A DNA stretch of 64,000 bases. Source: Arsenophonus sp052171895 (GTDB lineage: Bacteria; Pseudomonadota; Gammaproteobacteria; Enterobacterales; Enterobacteriaceae). This document shows positions 21,413 through 31,516 of this stretch, one piece after another (the stretch's first letter is position 1; each line of letters begins with the position of its first letter). The position numbers and the translations under genes were made by a program. The DNA is taken from assembly GCA_052171895.1 (NCBI GenBank), contig JBQMRN010000003.1, positions 186,001 to 250,000 on the forward strand. Reading direction: 5' to 3'. Below the pieces are notes generated by a model. The model made no database searches. It was not told where the DNA came from and worked only from the letters and a program-made list of their open reading frames with translations.

Positions 21413-23011
21413 TTAGATAATTAAACGGCGAATATCACTCATTAACTGTGCAATACGAATGACGAAACGCGCGCCGTCTGCACCATCAATAACACGATGA
21501 TCAAAGGAGAGTGACATAGGTAATATCAGACGTGAAATAAATTTACTGTCATTCCATACTAGTTTCATTGATGAGCGAGATAGCCCCATAATAGCTACTT
21601 CTGGTGCATTAATAATCGATGTAAAACTAGTCGTACCAATACCACCTAAGCTAGAAATAGTAAAGCTGCCACCTTGCATATCAGACGCAGTCAACTTGCC
21701 AGCACGTGCTTTCTTCGAAACTTCCATCAATTCCTTGGAAAGCTCAATAATACCTTTCTTATTAATATCGCGAATAACAGGCACAACCAAACCATTTTTT
21801 GTATCAACAGCAATACCAATATGAATATATTTTTTCAATGTTAATCGCTGAGCATCCGCAGAAATTGAACTATTGAAACGAGGAATTTCTTCTAATGCTC
21901 GAGCAACCGCTTTCATGACAAAAACTAATAGTGTAATTTTTACTCCCGTTTGTAACTCTTCCATCTCTTTATTTTGCTCCTTACGGAAAGCTTCTACTTC
22001 GGTAATATCAGCATCTTCCATGACAGTCACATGCGGGATCATTACCCAATTACGACTTAAATTAGCGCTAGATATATTTCGAATGCGACCGAGTTCAACT
22101 TCTTCAACTTCACCAAATTTACTAAAATCAACTTTTGGGCATGCTAGCATGCCTGGCAAACCACCTGCTGTAATCACTCCAGATTCAGAACGTTTTACCA
22201 CCTCTTTGAGATAAGCTTGAAGGTCTTCACGCAGAATACGAGCTTTACGCCCAGTTCCCTTAACTTTAGTAAGGTTAACACCAAATTCACGCGCTAAACG
22301 GCGAATAAGCGGTGTTGCATGCACATAAGCATCATTTTCAATAAATTTATTTTTAATTTCAAAAGCACCACTTGCCTTCGTTTGAAATGAAGCTTCTGAT
22401 TTCATTTTTATTTCAGCGCTGCTAGCTTCTGCATTGCCAGCGACCAGAGCTGCTGTGGTAGCATCAATCGAAAAAATCATAATAAGTGAACCAGTTTTAA
22501 CTTTATCACCCTTAGCAATTTTGATCTCTTTAACTTCGCCGGAAAAAGGTGCTAACACTGCTATCGATGCCTTTTTACCTTCTACAGTAATTAACGATTG
22601 CTCAACGGAAATTTTATCACCAATGTTAACCATTACATCCGTAACTTCAACCTCATCATTACCAATATCCGGTATAATAACTTCCTTTAATGCACTTTTT
22701 GCTCGATCTCCATCTTCGCTATCTGCTTTATCCACGTTTGTGTCTGAGGTTGTTTTAGCGCTAGATTCTATTACTGTTTTCAGTCTATCAAAAACCATGA
22801 TCAACTTACCGGTTACCACTTTATCACCAACTGCAACTTTAATTTCTTTCAGAACTCCAGCTTGTGGTGATGGAATTTCCATTGAGGCCTTTTCACCTTC
22901 TACAGTAATTAACGACTGCTCAACATCAACTTTATCGCCCACTTTTACCATAATTTCAGTAACTTCAAGTTCATCTGCACCAATATCAGGAATATTAATT
23001 TCAATAGACAT
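21413..23011 (-). CDS. aceF: AceF, pyruvate dehydrogenase E2 (dihydrolipoyl acetyltransferase)
   Basis: Core subunit that carries acetyl groups from E1 to CoA. It is 532 residues; E. coli has 630 and three lipoyl domains, here there are two. Lipoyl domain 1 covers 1-76 with lipoyl Lys41 (VEGEKAS), domain 2 covers about 109-183 with Lys147 (VEGKKAS; the residue before the modified lysine is Lys instead of the usual Asp/Glu). Then come an acidic/alanine linker, the peripheral-subunit binding domain (about 232-270, ATPLIRRLAREFGVNL) and the catalytic domain with active-site FDHRVIDGADG (His505, Asp509). All key residues are present. It begins 12 bases after aceE, in one operon. Confidence 0.96.
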   Translation of the reverse strand: MSIEINIPDIGADELEVTEIMVKVGDKVDVEQSLITVEGEKASMEIPSPQAGVLKEIKVAVGDKVVTGKLIMVFDRLKTVIESSAKTTSDTNVDKADSEDGDRAKSALKEVIIPDIGNDEVEVTDVMVNIGDKISVEQSLITVEGKKASIAVLAPFSGEVKEIKIAKGDKVKTGSLIMIFSIDATTAALVAGNAEASSAEIKMKSEASFQTKASGAFEIKNKFIENDAYVHATPLIRRLAREFGVNLTKVKGTGRKARILREDLQAYLKEVVKRSESGVITAGGLPGMLACPKVDFSKFGEVEEVELGRIRNISSANLSRNWVMIPHVTVMEDADITEVEAFRKEQNKEMEELQTGVKITLLVFVMKAVARALEEIPRFNSSISADAQRLTLKKYIHIGIAVDTKNGLVVPVIRDINKKGIIELSKELMEVSKKARAGKLTASDMQGGSFTISSLGGIGTTSFTSIINAPEVAIMGLSRSSMKLVWNDSKFISRLILPMSLSFDHRVIDGADGARFVIRIAQLMSDIRRLII

Positions 23012-23023
23012 TGATTTTACCTC

Positions 23024-25687
23024 TTATGCCAAACGCGGATTAATTTTTTCTGGACTGATGTTGTATTTTTTGATAGCTTCATTCACCAATTTTACATCTA
23101 TTTCAGCACGTTTGGCTAATTCACGCAATGCCGCAACTACCACATAGGAAGTATCAACCTCAAAATAATGACGGAGGTTTTCACGACTATCTGACCGACC
23201 AAAACCATCAGTACCCAAAACACGATAATCAGTTGCCGGAATGTAGGAATAAATTTGTTCTGCAAATAATTTCATATAATCTGTTGAAGCAACTGCAAGC
23301 AGGTCATTCATGATTTGAGCAACATAAGGTACACGAGGTTTATCAGATGGATGTAACATATTCCAACGCTCACAATCCTGTCCTTCACGAGCTAATTCGC
23401 TAAATGACGTTACACTATAAACATCGGAAGCAATAGCGTACTCAGTAGATAAAATTTTTGCAGCTTCACGAACATGACGCATCATTGATCCGGATCCCAA
23501 TAATTGAATTTTACCCTTTTCACCTTTTAGTGATTCAAGTTTATAGATACCTTTACGAATACCTTCTTCAACACCAACAGGCATCGCTGGCATATGATAA
23601 TTTTCGTTCAAGGTAGTAATATAATAGTAAATATTTTCTTGTTTCTCACCATACATACGAACTAAACCATCATGCATAATTACAGCAACCTCATAAGCAT
23701 AAGCTGGATCATAAGAGATACAGTTAGGTATGGTTAGTGACTGGATATGGCTATGCCCATCTTCATGCTGTAAGCCTTCACCATTCAATGTAGTACGCCC
23801 TGAAGTTCCGCCAATTAGAAAGCCACGCGCTTGCTGGTCTCCAGCTGCCCATAACAGATCACCAATACGCTGAAAGCCAAACATGGAATAATAAATATAA
23901 AATGGGATCATTGGCAGATTATTCGTGCTATATGATGTAGCAGCAGCTAACCAAGAGGCTCCAGCACCCAATTCATTAATACCTTCTTGAAGAATTTGAC
24001 CTTTTTCATCTTCTTTATAGTAAGCAACTTGTTCACGATCCTGAGGTGTGTACTGCTGTCCATTTGGACTATAGATCCCAATCTGACGGAATAAACCTTC
24101 CATACCAAAAGTACGTGCTTCATCAGCAATAATTGGCACTAGACGATCTTTAATTGAGTTATTTTTTAAAATTAAATTTAAAGCACGTACAAATGCGATC
24201 GTAGTAGAGATCTCTTTATTTTGTTCTGCTAATAATTGGCCAAAATCTTCTAGGCTAGGAATATCTAATTTTTCATCGAATATAGGATTCCGTGCCGGTA
24301 AATACCCACCTAATGCCTGACGACGCTCATGCAGATACTTATATTCGTTTGAATCTTCTTTAAAAATAATAAAAGGCAATTTTTCTACTTGATCATCCGC
24401 TACCGGCACATTAAATCGATCACGGAAACAACGAATCCCTTCCAGGTTCATTTTTTTTACCTGATGGGCAATATTTTTACCTTCAGCAGTATCGCCAAGG
24501 CCATAGCCTTTAACTGTTTGAGCTAAAATGACTGTTGGCTTACCTTTAGTCTCTTGTGCTTTTTTAAAAGCAGCATAAACTTTTTTCGGATCATGCCCAC
24601 CACGATTTAATGACCAGATTTCATCATCAGTCATATCCTTGACTAGTGCACTTGTCTCAGGGTAACGATTGAAGAAGTGTTCACGAACATAAGCGCCGTC
24701 TTTAGACTTAAATGTTTGATAGTCGCCATCCAAAGTTTCATTCATCAATTGAATTAGTTTACCTGAAGTATCTTTACGCAATAATTCATCCCATCGGCCA
24801 CCCCACAGAACTTTAATGACCTGCCATCCTGCACCGCTAAAAATACCTTCTAATTCATTCACAATCTTAGCATTACCAGTAACTGGCCCATCAAGGCGTT
24901 GTAAGTTACAGTTAATCACAAAAACAAGGTTATCTAACTTTTCACGAGTTGCAATCGTGATACCACCTTTAGATTCAGGTTCATCCATTTCACCATCACC
25001 AAGGAAAGCATAAACTGTCTGATCTTTAGTATCTTTTAAACCTCTATGTTGTAAGTATTTTAAGAATTTTGCTTGATAAATGGCACTAATTGGACCTAAT
25101 CCCATCGATACAGTAGGAAATTGCCAAAACTCAGGCATCAATTTAGGATGAGGATAAGAGGAAAGACCTTTGCCACCAATTTCTTGTCGGAAATTGTCCA
25201 TTTGCTCTTCACTGAAACGACCTTCTAAAAATGCACGTGCATAAATACCAGGCGAAATATGTCCTTGGAAATAAACTAAATCTCCACCATTTTTATTATT
25301 TTTTGCCTGAAAGAAGTGATTAAAACAGACTTCATATAAAGTTGCAGAAGACTGAAAGGAAGCCATATGACCACCTAACTCCAGATCTTTTTTAGAAGCT
25401 CGTAAAACCACCATTAAAGCATTCCATCGAATCGTAGAGCGAATACGACGTTCTAAATCTATGTTGCCTGGATAATCAGGTTCATCCTCTACGGAAATAG
25501 TGTTGATATAATCATAGTTTCTAGAACCCACTGTGATATTAACGCCGCCCTTACGTGCTTGTTGTAATACTTGATCAATAAGATACTGAGCACGATCAAC
25601 ACCTTCTTCACGGATAACGGATTCGATCGCCTCTAACCAATCCCGAGTTTCGATTGGATCCACCTCATTCTTAAACATATCTGTCAT
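23024..25687 (-). CDS. aceE: AceE, pyruvate dehydrogenase E1
   Basis: Thiamine-diphosphate enzyme that decarboxylates pyruvate and acetylates the lipoyl arm of AceF. It is 887 residues, identical in length to E. coli AceE, and very similar throughout. The thiamine-binding signature GDGEMDEPES with the downstream NCNLQRLDGPV is near residues 230-262. The mobile active-site loop (GYGLGDTAEGKNIAHQV) and the DEARTFGMEGLFRQIG segment are intact. Start MTDMFKNEVDPIETRDW is preceded by AAGGAATAGAGC, a good ribosome site. It leads the surviving aceEF pair; its repressor gene pdhR upstream is dead. Confidence 0.97.
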   Translation of the reverse strand: MTDMFKNEVDPIETRDWLEAIESVIREEGVDRAQYLIDQVLQQARKGGVNITVGSRNYDYINTISVEDEPDYPGNIDLERRIRSTIRWNALMVVLRASKKDLELGGHMASFQSSATLYEVCFNHFFQAKNNKNGGDLVYFQGHISPGIYARAFLEGRFSEEQMDNFRQEIGGKGLSSYPHPKLMPEFWQFPTVSMGLGPISAIYQAKFLKYLQHRGLKDTKDQTVYAFLGDGEMDEPESKGGITIATREKLDNLVFVINCNLQRLDGPVTGNAKIVNELEGIFSGAGWQVIKVLWGGRWDELLRKDTSGKLIQLMNETLDGDYQTFKSKDGAYVREHFFNRYPETSALVKDMTDDEIWSLNRGGHDPKKVYAAFKKAQETKGKPTVILAQTVKGYGLGDTAEGKNIAHQVKKMNLEGIRCFRDRFNVPVADDQVEKLPFIIFKEDSNEYKYLHERRQALGGYLPARNPIFDEKLDIPSLEDFGQLLAEQNKEISTTIAFVRALNLILKNNSIKDRLVPIIADEARTFGMEGLFRQIGIYSPNGQQYTPQDREQVAYYKEDEKGQILQEGINELGAGASWLAAATSYSTNNLPMIPFYIYYSMFGFQRIGDLLWAAGDQQARGFLIGGTSGRTTLNGEGLQHEDGHSHIQSLTIPNCISYDPAYAYEVAVIMHDGLVRMYGEKQENIYYYITTLNENYHMPAMPVGVEEGIRKGIYKLESLKGEKGKIQLLGSGSMMRHVREAAKILSTEYAIASDVYSVTSFSELAREGQDCERWNMLHPSDKPRVPYVAQIMNDLLAVASTDYMKLFAEQIYSYIPATDYRVLGTDGFGRSDSRENLRHYFEVDTSYVVVAALRELAKRAEIDVKLVNEAIKKYNISPEKINPRLA

Positions 25688-25854
25688 GCTCTATTCCTTA
25701 TCTATTATCTGTTTCTAATCTAGTTATTGAGGAATCTTTTGAATCTGATTACTAAACCAAAAAGAAGAACAAAAGATAGTTCCTATTACCGCAACTTTCT
25801 CTCTAATTAAATCAGAGCGGTAATGAAGACGTGGCAACAAAAAAATCTGCACTA

Positions 25855-26637
25855 CTAAATTAAATTTTGATATTGTTGTACTCGACGTAAAGAAGGCTCA
25901 CGACTGATGTCAAGCAAATCTTCGCCCCTCAATAAATGCTAAATAACGATGTGAAGCTTCCGTCTTATTTTTCAAGTTCATGTGCAATAATAGCCTAAAA
26001 AATTTGAGTTCTATATTTACTTACTGCTGCGTGCATTTCTCTATGGGTATATAAACAGTCAAAATTTGTTTAAAATTCTGCTATAACATTGGAGCATACA
26101 ACAAAGTATATGGAGTAATATCACATTATGAGCCGCTTCAGTAACAAGGAGGTTAATATTGCAAAACAGCCTAGATTTCAGTATTAAATCCCAAAACGTT
26201 CTTCAATTACCCTGAATTTATAGATAATTGATCTTAATTCAGCTTAGATCTTCATCGGTTCCGCTTAAAGTTAAAGCAGCATAAAATAAGCAACAATATT
26301 TTCAAGCGCATGATATCTTTCTAAAAGATCAAATTATGATTCCATATCCCAAGCTAATAATTGGATAAGCTGATTACTAAAGCTTTGCCATAGATTTGTT
26401 TGGACGAACGTCTATCTCCCTTCTTTTGTTGGCTAAGAAGAAAAGCTTTTACTTCCCGCCTCTGAATAGCCTCACCTCACGCAAAGAGGGACAAGAAACA
26501 TCAAATTACTTGGCTAACAACTCACGTTCAGGTAGCAATTTTTCTTCGAAACGCGATATTTCTTCAAGGAAGAAATATTCAAAGGCCTGTTCAATAACAT
26601 CAGATAATTTAGGTTGGCGAATTTTACTATAAAAGTA
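25855..26637 (-). pseudogene. pdhR: pdhR remnant (pyruvate-sensing repressor)
   Basis: GntR-family repressor of the pdh operon. Minus strand: YSKIRQPKLSDVIEQAFEYF at the start (26631 down; expected ATG decayed), then EEKLLPERELLAK, a stop, FDVSCPSLREV. Only the first ~65 codons stay in one frame. The end is still visible: EASHRYLAFIEG near 25925-25960, SREPSLRRVQQYQNLI and a stop at 25855. Between them are stops and shifts. The DNA-binding helix-turn-helix is interrupted, so no repressor can be made. Order pdhR-aceE-aceF-lpd is as in E. coli. Confidence 0.9.
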
Positions 26638-26690
26638 TATCTACAATAGACGACTTATATTTTGCGTAAATATTTATTTAACACTATAAA

Positions 26691-26711
26691 AGTCAATTGG
26701 TAATACCAATA
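26691..26711 (-). promoter_or_regulatory. PdhR operator with overlapping pdh promoter
   Basis: ATTGGTAATACCAAT at 26696-26710 is an exact match to the PdhR box ATTGGTNNNACCAAT (E. coli: AATTGGTAAGACCAATT). On the minus strand it runs into TTGACT (26696-26691), a good -35, with TATTTA 18 bases further on as a poor -10. It lies about 60 bases upstream of the pdhR start. The operator has survived while the repressor gene has not. Confidence 0.75.
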
Positions 26712-26856
26712 CACCCTAGATGTATATAAACTAACAAAGTATTCAAGAATTGTCCATAATAGCTTAATTTTAACATTAATAAACTCGTATTTTAATAAAG
26801 ATTTTTAAAATTTTAAAAATAATAATTTTTATTTTTTAGTAAAAATGTTAATTTTC
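26712..26856. other. AT-rich spacer upstream of the pdh promoter
   Basis: Very AT-rich, no reading frame, no recognisable motif. Confidence 0.35.
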
Positions 26857-27273
26857 AGCAATCTTAGCAAAGATTGTTAGTAGAAATCCCTTATACTGTA
26901 ATGAAGAATTTTCCCTACAGCGGTTGTCATAAAAAAGCAAAACAGTTATACAGATCAAAGAGACTTTTTCTTCACTTCCCCTATCAACATAAAGCTACAT
27001 CTCATTAGTTAGCTCAGCGAGAATCTGTAAGATGATCTCGATTCATGCATTTAAAAAACTCATTTCATTTTATCCTACCCATATTATCACAGTGAACATG
27101 TTATGCGCTTGGGATATTCATTAGGGTTACAGCGATATCCTTGCAAAATTCTAGATTGCAGCAAAACATTTAATAAATTTACTGGAAGTCTTCTAGCGAA
27201 ACTAGATCACAAAGATAAATGATTTAGTTATCTATGGTGTATGTTGAATACCTTAACTTTACGGAAGTTATTG
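26857..27273 (+). mobile_element. IS1595-like 5' fragment
   Basis: Left 0.4 kb of the element (terminus decayed to ATCTTAGCAAAG), including the zinc-ribbon region, cut at 27273 by an IS256 copy. The right part is not found beyond that IS256, where an IS91 copy begins instead; so there has been deletion or recombination. Confidence 0.72.
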
Positions 27274-28570
27274 GAATTATTAACAAATCTGGCGTATGAG
27301 ACTAAGGCTACACTCCGCTGCTTTGATGCTTCATGAATCTCTTCTCCATCCTTAAATTGGATGTTGTTTACCACCCGGATCAAGCAGGTCAATCCCCTTA
27401 GCCGATTCTAGTTTTTCTGAGCAAATTGTAGCAGCTTAAATAGCATTGAAAGGCTTGATTTTCTTGAATCATAGTTTTTTTGGGATCAGCTTCGTAAGCT
27501 TATCCTTGAAAAGCCCGATTCAATCAGATTCGTCGTTCTTATTGACCATCAGTGCTCCTGATGGGAACTCGTAGAATACCAGCAGTTATTCTCGATTTTT
27601 CTCCAGCCTCTTCATCACTTGCAGGATACTTTTCTAAAAATCCTGCCAACAAAACATCAATGGCGTTATTAGAGGCATCGCAACTTTTCTAGTAGCTAGA
27701 ACCTCCCCCAGCTAAGCCTTAGCTTTTAGTTGCATGGCTTTGAAGAGTGAAGCAAGCATATTATCTGTTTCGTGTACCCAACAACGTTGATGCTGCGTAT
27801 CCTGGCAAATATCTTTTCCATTGCATTTCAAAAACCAAGGGCACCGCATCCACTAGCGCATAAGAGATACGGTTAATGCACGCGCTCCTAGCAGACCATT
27901 GATAAGTTCAGTCCAGTTCGCTTCTGACTCTTGATAAGTATTTATGACTCCAACTAGCTTTTTGTCCATTCTCAGTAAAATCAATAATAATCCCCAGCAG
28001 GCAAAGGCGATCATCATCTTACCTGACAGAATTGTCTATGCCATCGCCCTAAAAATAAAGGTAGCCGTATCGCTTAAATATCACAGGCAATAGTGCCTAT
28101 GATATTTAAGCGATTGCTGTTTTAGTCTACTGATGATACTCAGAGAAACCCATGTGCTTTTCAGCAAGAAGAAGCCACCCATAGAGCTTCGTAAAATCAC
28201 CGCTGCGATCCCTGATCTTATGCACTTTAATCTCAACATCCCCCTATAGCAGTCTATGTATAGTTCGCTATGGGGAATAACCGTTACGGACGACGAATGC
28301 CGCCCATCGACAAGGCGACATTCAACACCTTGTCGCAGCATGGCTTCTAGCTCAGCCTCAAAACGCGGCGATGCCTATCAGCTGCGCTGGTTGACATCAT
28401 TACGGATGAATTCATGCAAGGAATCAGAGGTAATATCTGCTTTCTGGGATACCTAGGGTAGACCTTCTCATGGAATATCATCACTATATTATTGAAATAA
28501 TTAATGAAATTAATAAGCAGGATACGCCACTATCTTCGAAATCCCCATACACCAGAGATGAGCATAACTC
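27274..28570 (-). mobile_element. IS256-like element, near full length, decayed
   Basis: From GAATTATTAAC (27274) to GCATAACTC (28570), minus strand. It has lost about 100 bases internally relative to other copies, around the KRAKNVEELLPWL region near 28195. Transposase not open. Confidence 0.8.
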
Positions 28571-30319
28571 GATCAAAAGCTATCCATTATTCCAAAAAGT
28601 AGATAAAATCGGTTTACTGGACGGACTTATTGTAAGTTAAAAACTTACCAGCGTGTGTATTCTTTGAGCTAATGCACTAATTTTAGAGACATTAACCCTA
28701 GGTTTGGGTTAATAAGCCTCATTTTTCATTTTATGCAATCTTTATGACAACAATTCCCTTGCCTGTTTATCAACAAGCTGAGCGTCAATAAAAACTAGCC
28801 CTGTCGCCATACAGAATGTATTTATATGGATCTCTGCGCAAGAATCCTTTCATCAGAACAGCAAACTCTCCCGTTTTTCAGGTTTTTTACGATCAGTCTC
28901 ATCTTCAGCGCCTTATATAGCTTTGATAATACCGCAGTTTTGATGTGAGGATACCAGGAAGCGTTTAAGATAGCGCGCACGAGATATTTCATACTATGCC
29001 ACGCCACTTTCATATTTTTATCGAAATGCATTTTTCCCAATAACCTCCGTACTGTGGCTTCAGCTAACTCTGCCACTGCTTCCTAGTGCGAATATGCCCC
29101 AGACCAGGAAAAGACCACTTGGATTTATCGGCTTATACCTGTGACGCAGCACAGCCGCTGGTAGATGACAGCACCTTACCAGATTTCTTCGATCGTTTTT
29201 TAAAGAAAAACTCACACCATACAGCATGTTTAGTATCTAGACTGTAAAAGGTAACGGAGAAATGAACATACGGATGTTAATTAACTTGTCTACCATAAGT
29301 GAAGTGTGCAAGCCAAAAAAGATAGCAATTTGATACCTTGTTTGCATGCCCACTGCAGCATAGCGCAGGATGAGTTGGCGGCGAGCGGCGCGGAAAATGG
29401 ACTGAGTCGCAGCTAGTTATTGTTGAAAAAAGCCAAAGAAGATTGGGCATGGTAAAAGTGTTGGTAGTCGCAATCGAGCAAAATATGAACCTACTGTGCT
29501 AATCGCTGCTCCGTAGCTTTGAAACCGCATGAACTAAAGGTTTTTAATTTACAGCTTTGCAAAAAAAATAGAGATGGGAACATTCAGGCGAGACAGAGCA
29601 ATAGTCTCCTGGATTTCCAATGGGAAAACTGCCGAAGACTAGCATTTGCTCAACAGATAGAGGGGTCCACAAAAGTTGACACTTTTAGCGTGTTTTTAAG
29701 AAAGTTATTCCAGCCGTCATCAATCCTGAAAAGCAGTTTAGTTGATCGGATGAATTATATACATCTAGGTAAATTACTCTCTAGGTATCCTCCCCCTCCT
29801 CTTGGCATCTTGCTAAAAAAATAGAAATCGTCATCTTGTTTGCATTCCTTAGCTCTATCTGCCCAGTTATTTTTCTGTTTATCCAAGGAGGCAAAAGAGA
29901 CAGGGATTATCGCTTAGTTCCTTATTAGGTGATGAATTCATTGGCAAGCATACTTTCAGTTATTCTCCCCCCTCAATACAATTTTATGCAGCATCACAGT
30001 TATATCCAGCATCATCAGGCTTGGCCTTGGCGTTGATCAAAACCATGGATAATCATAACTAAAGGCGGATAATACTTGCATGTCAAGAAAAATTGAGGAC
30101 CAAACTTATACACATTTCTGTATGACTTCTTTTTAGGTGTCATAAAAAACTCACTGAATTTACTCTAATCTCTTTTGGATGGAAAGGAGATCATAAAACG
30201 CTTTGGATAAACAGGCGGTATAACACGGGAAGTTAGAAGTACTGGTCCTGATTTGCCAGTTTTATATTTTCGAGGAGACTTGTTCTGAGCTATTTGGATT
30301 AATTCTTGAAGAAATTAGG
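28571..30319 (-). mobile_element. IS91-like element, decayed
   Basis: Minus-strand copy whose right end begins in the middle of the conserved terminal sequence (GATCAAAAGCTATCCATTAT at 28571), directly against the IS256 end. The transposase remnant lies at about 28820-29500. It ends against an IS1595 copy at the same junction sequence as the IS91 copies at 2269, 14010 and 62682. Confidence 0.72.
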
Positions 30320-31383
30320 GTATGTTGGTAAAGGTTATTGGTAGAAATCCCTTATATGATATGAAGGATTTTTGCTACAGAGGAGAGGTTGCCATGAAAA
30401 ATCAAACAGTCATACAGATCAAAGAGATTCTTTTTTTGTGCTCCCTGCCAATATAAAGCTGCATCTAATTAAACTGGGTTAGTGACAATCTGTTGGATGA
30501 TGTCGATTCATGCATTAAAGCAACTAATTCCACTTTATCCTGCCCATATTGTCACAGTAAACATGTTATCCGCTGGGGATATTCATTAAGGTTACAGGGA
30601 TATCATTGCAAAATCCCCAATTGCAGGAAAACATTTAACAATTATACTGGAAGTCCTCTAGCGAGAGGATATCACAAGGATAAATAGTTTAGTTATCTGT
30701 GATATATGTTGAATAGCTTAACTTTACTGGAGTCAGCAAAACAAACAAGCATTAATTTGAAAACAGCGTTTAGATGAGTGGCCTTACTGCTTCCTTGCTT
30801 CATCGGCAAGAGCCAACATAAATGCACTAAGTAGTATTGTTGAAGTCGATGAAACATTTTTCATTGAATCCTTTAAAGGGAAGTGTTATATCTTACATAG
30901 GAAAGCTAGAAAACGCAGGAGAGGAGGAGAAAAAAAGAAAGAACGAATTGCGGTCTTCATCGCCTAAACCCAAGATCGAGAGGGTCATGTGAGCGATGAT
31001 GAGATTATTAAAAAGTTTAATACAGAATATATTAGCTTTTTTTTGATTTAATTATCGATAAAGAGTCCATCCTATACTTGGATGGAGTTAAATGGTAGGG
31101 GAACCTTTGCTAGCGAGCATGAAATTAATCAGCATCGCCTAATAAAGTTAGATAATCAGATAGTTATTGGTAAGGAATTCCATATTAAAAATGTGAATAG
31201 CAGTTATATCAGGCAATTAAAAGGATGATTGAATAGATTTCATGGTGTAGGGTTGTTTTATTTAGCGCCTTATATATTTAGCGCCTTATATAGTAGAGAA
31301 GATTGTTTGAAAGAATAATAATTGAAATACAGATCTAGCTATAAATTGCTATGCGAGCAAAGCAAGAACCTTTGCCAACATAG
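30320..31383 (+). mobile_element. IS1595-like element, full length but decayed
   Basis: From GTATGTTGGTAAAGGTT (30320) to CTTTGCCAACATAG (31383). One of the better-preserved copies: a 64-codon open piece from 30493 gives TLSCPYCHSKHVIRWGYSL and CRKTFNNYTGSPLARG, a zinc ribbon. A perfect 16-base tandem duplication lies at 31261-31292. Confidence 0.8.
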
Positions 31384-31418
31384 TCCTAAAAAAACAGATA
31401 AAAATATTTATCCTAATA

Positions 31419-31444
31419 TTGAACTCAGCTGTTTGTACCCATAT
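31419..31444 (+). promoter_or_regulatory. sigma-32-type promoter for prlC
   Basis: TTGAA at 31419-31423 and CCCATAT at 31438-31444, spaced by 14 bases, matching the sigma-32 pattern. It lies about 70 bases before prlC. Oligopeptidase A is a heat-shock gene in E. coli, which supports the call. Confidence 0.6.
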
Positions 31445-31516
31445 CTTGATTACATCTCTTATTTACATTTAATTCTACCTACCAAGTAGAATAATTAATC
31501 ACAGGATGTTTTTATT

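Noticed and set aside
21873..22214. 113-codon plus-strand frame
   Set aside because: Antisense to the aceF catalytic domain.
22434..23147. 237-codon open frame on the plus strand
   Set aside because: It lies entirely opposite aceF/aceE; its serine/threonine-rich low-complexity protein is a shadow of the real genes.
1227..31383. IS1595 pairs as ends of a composite transposon carrying the genes between
   Set aside because: The genes between copies are in ordinary E. coli order (hslUV-ftsN, pdh), so they are native chromosome, not cargo.
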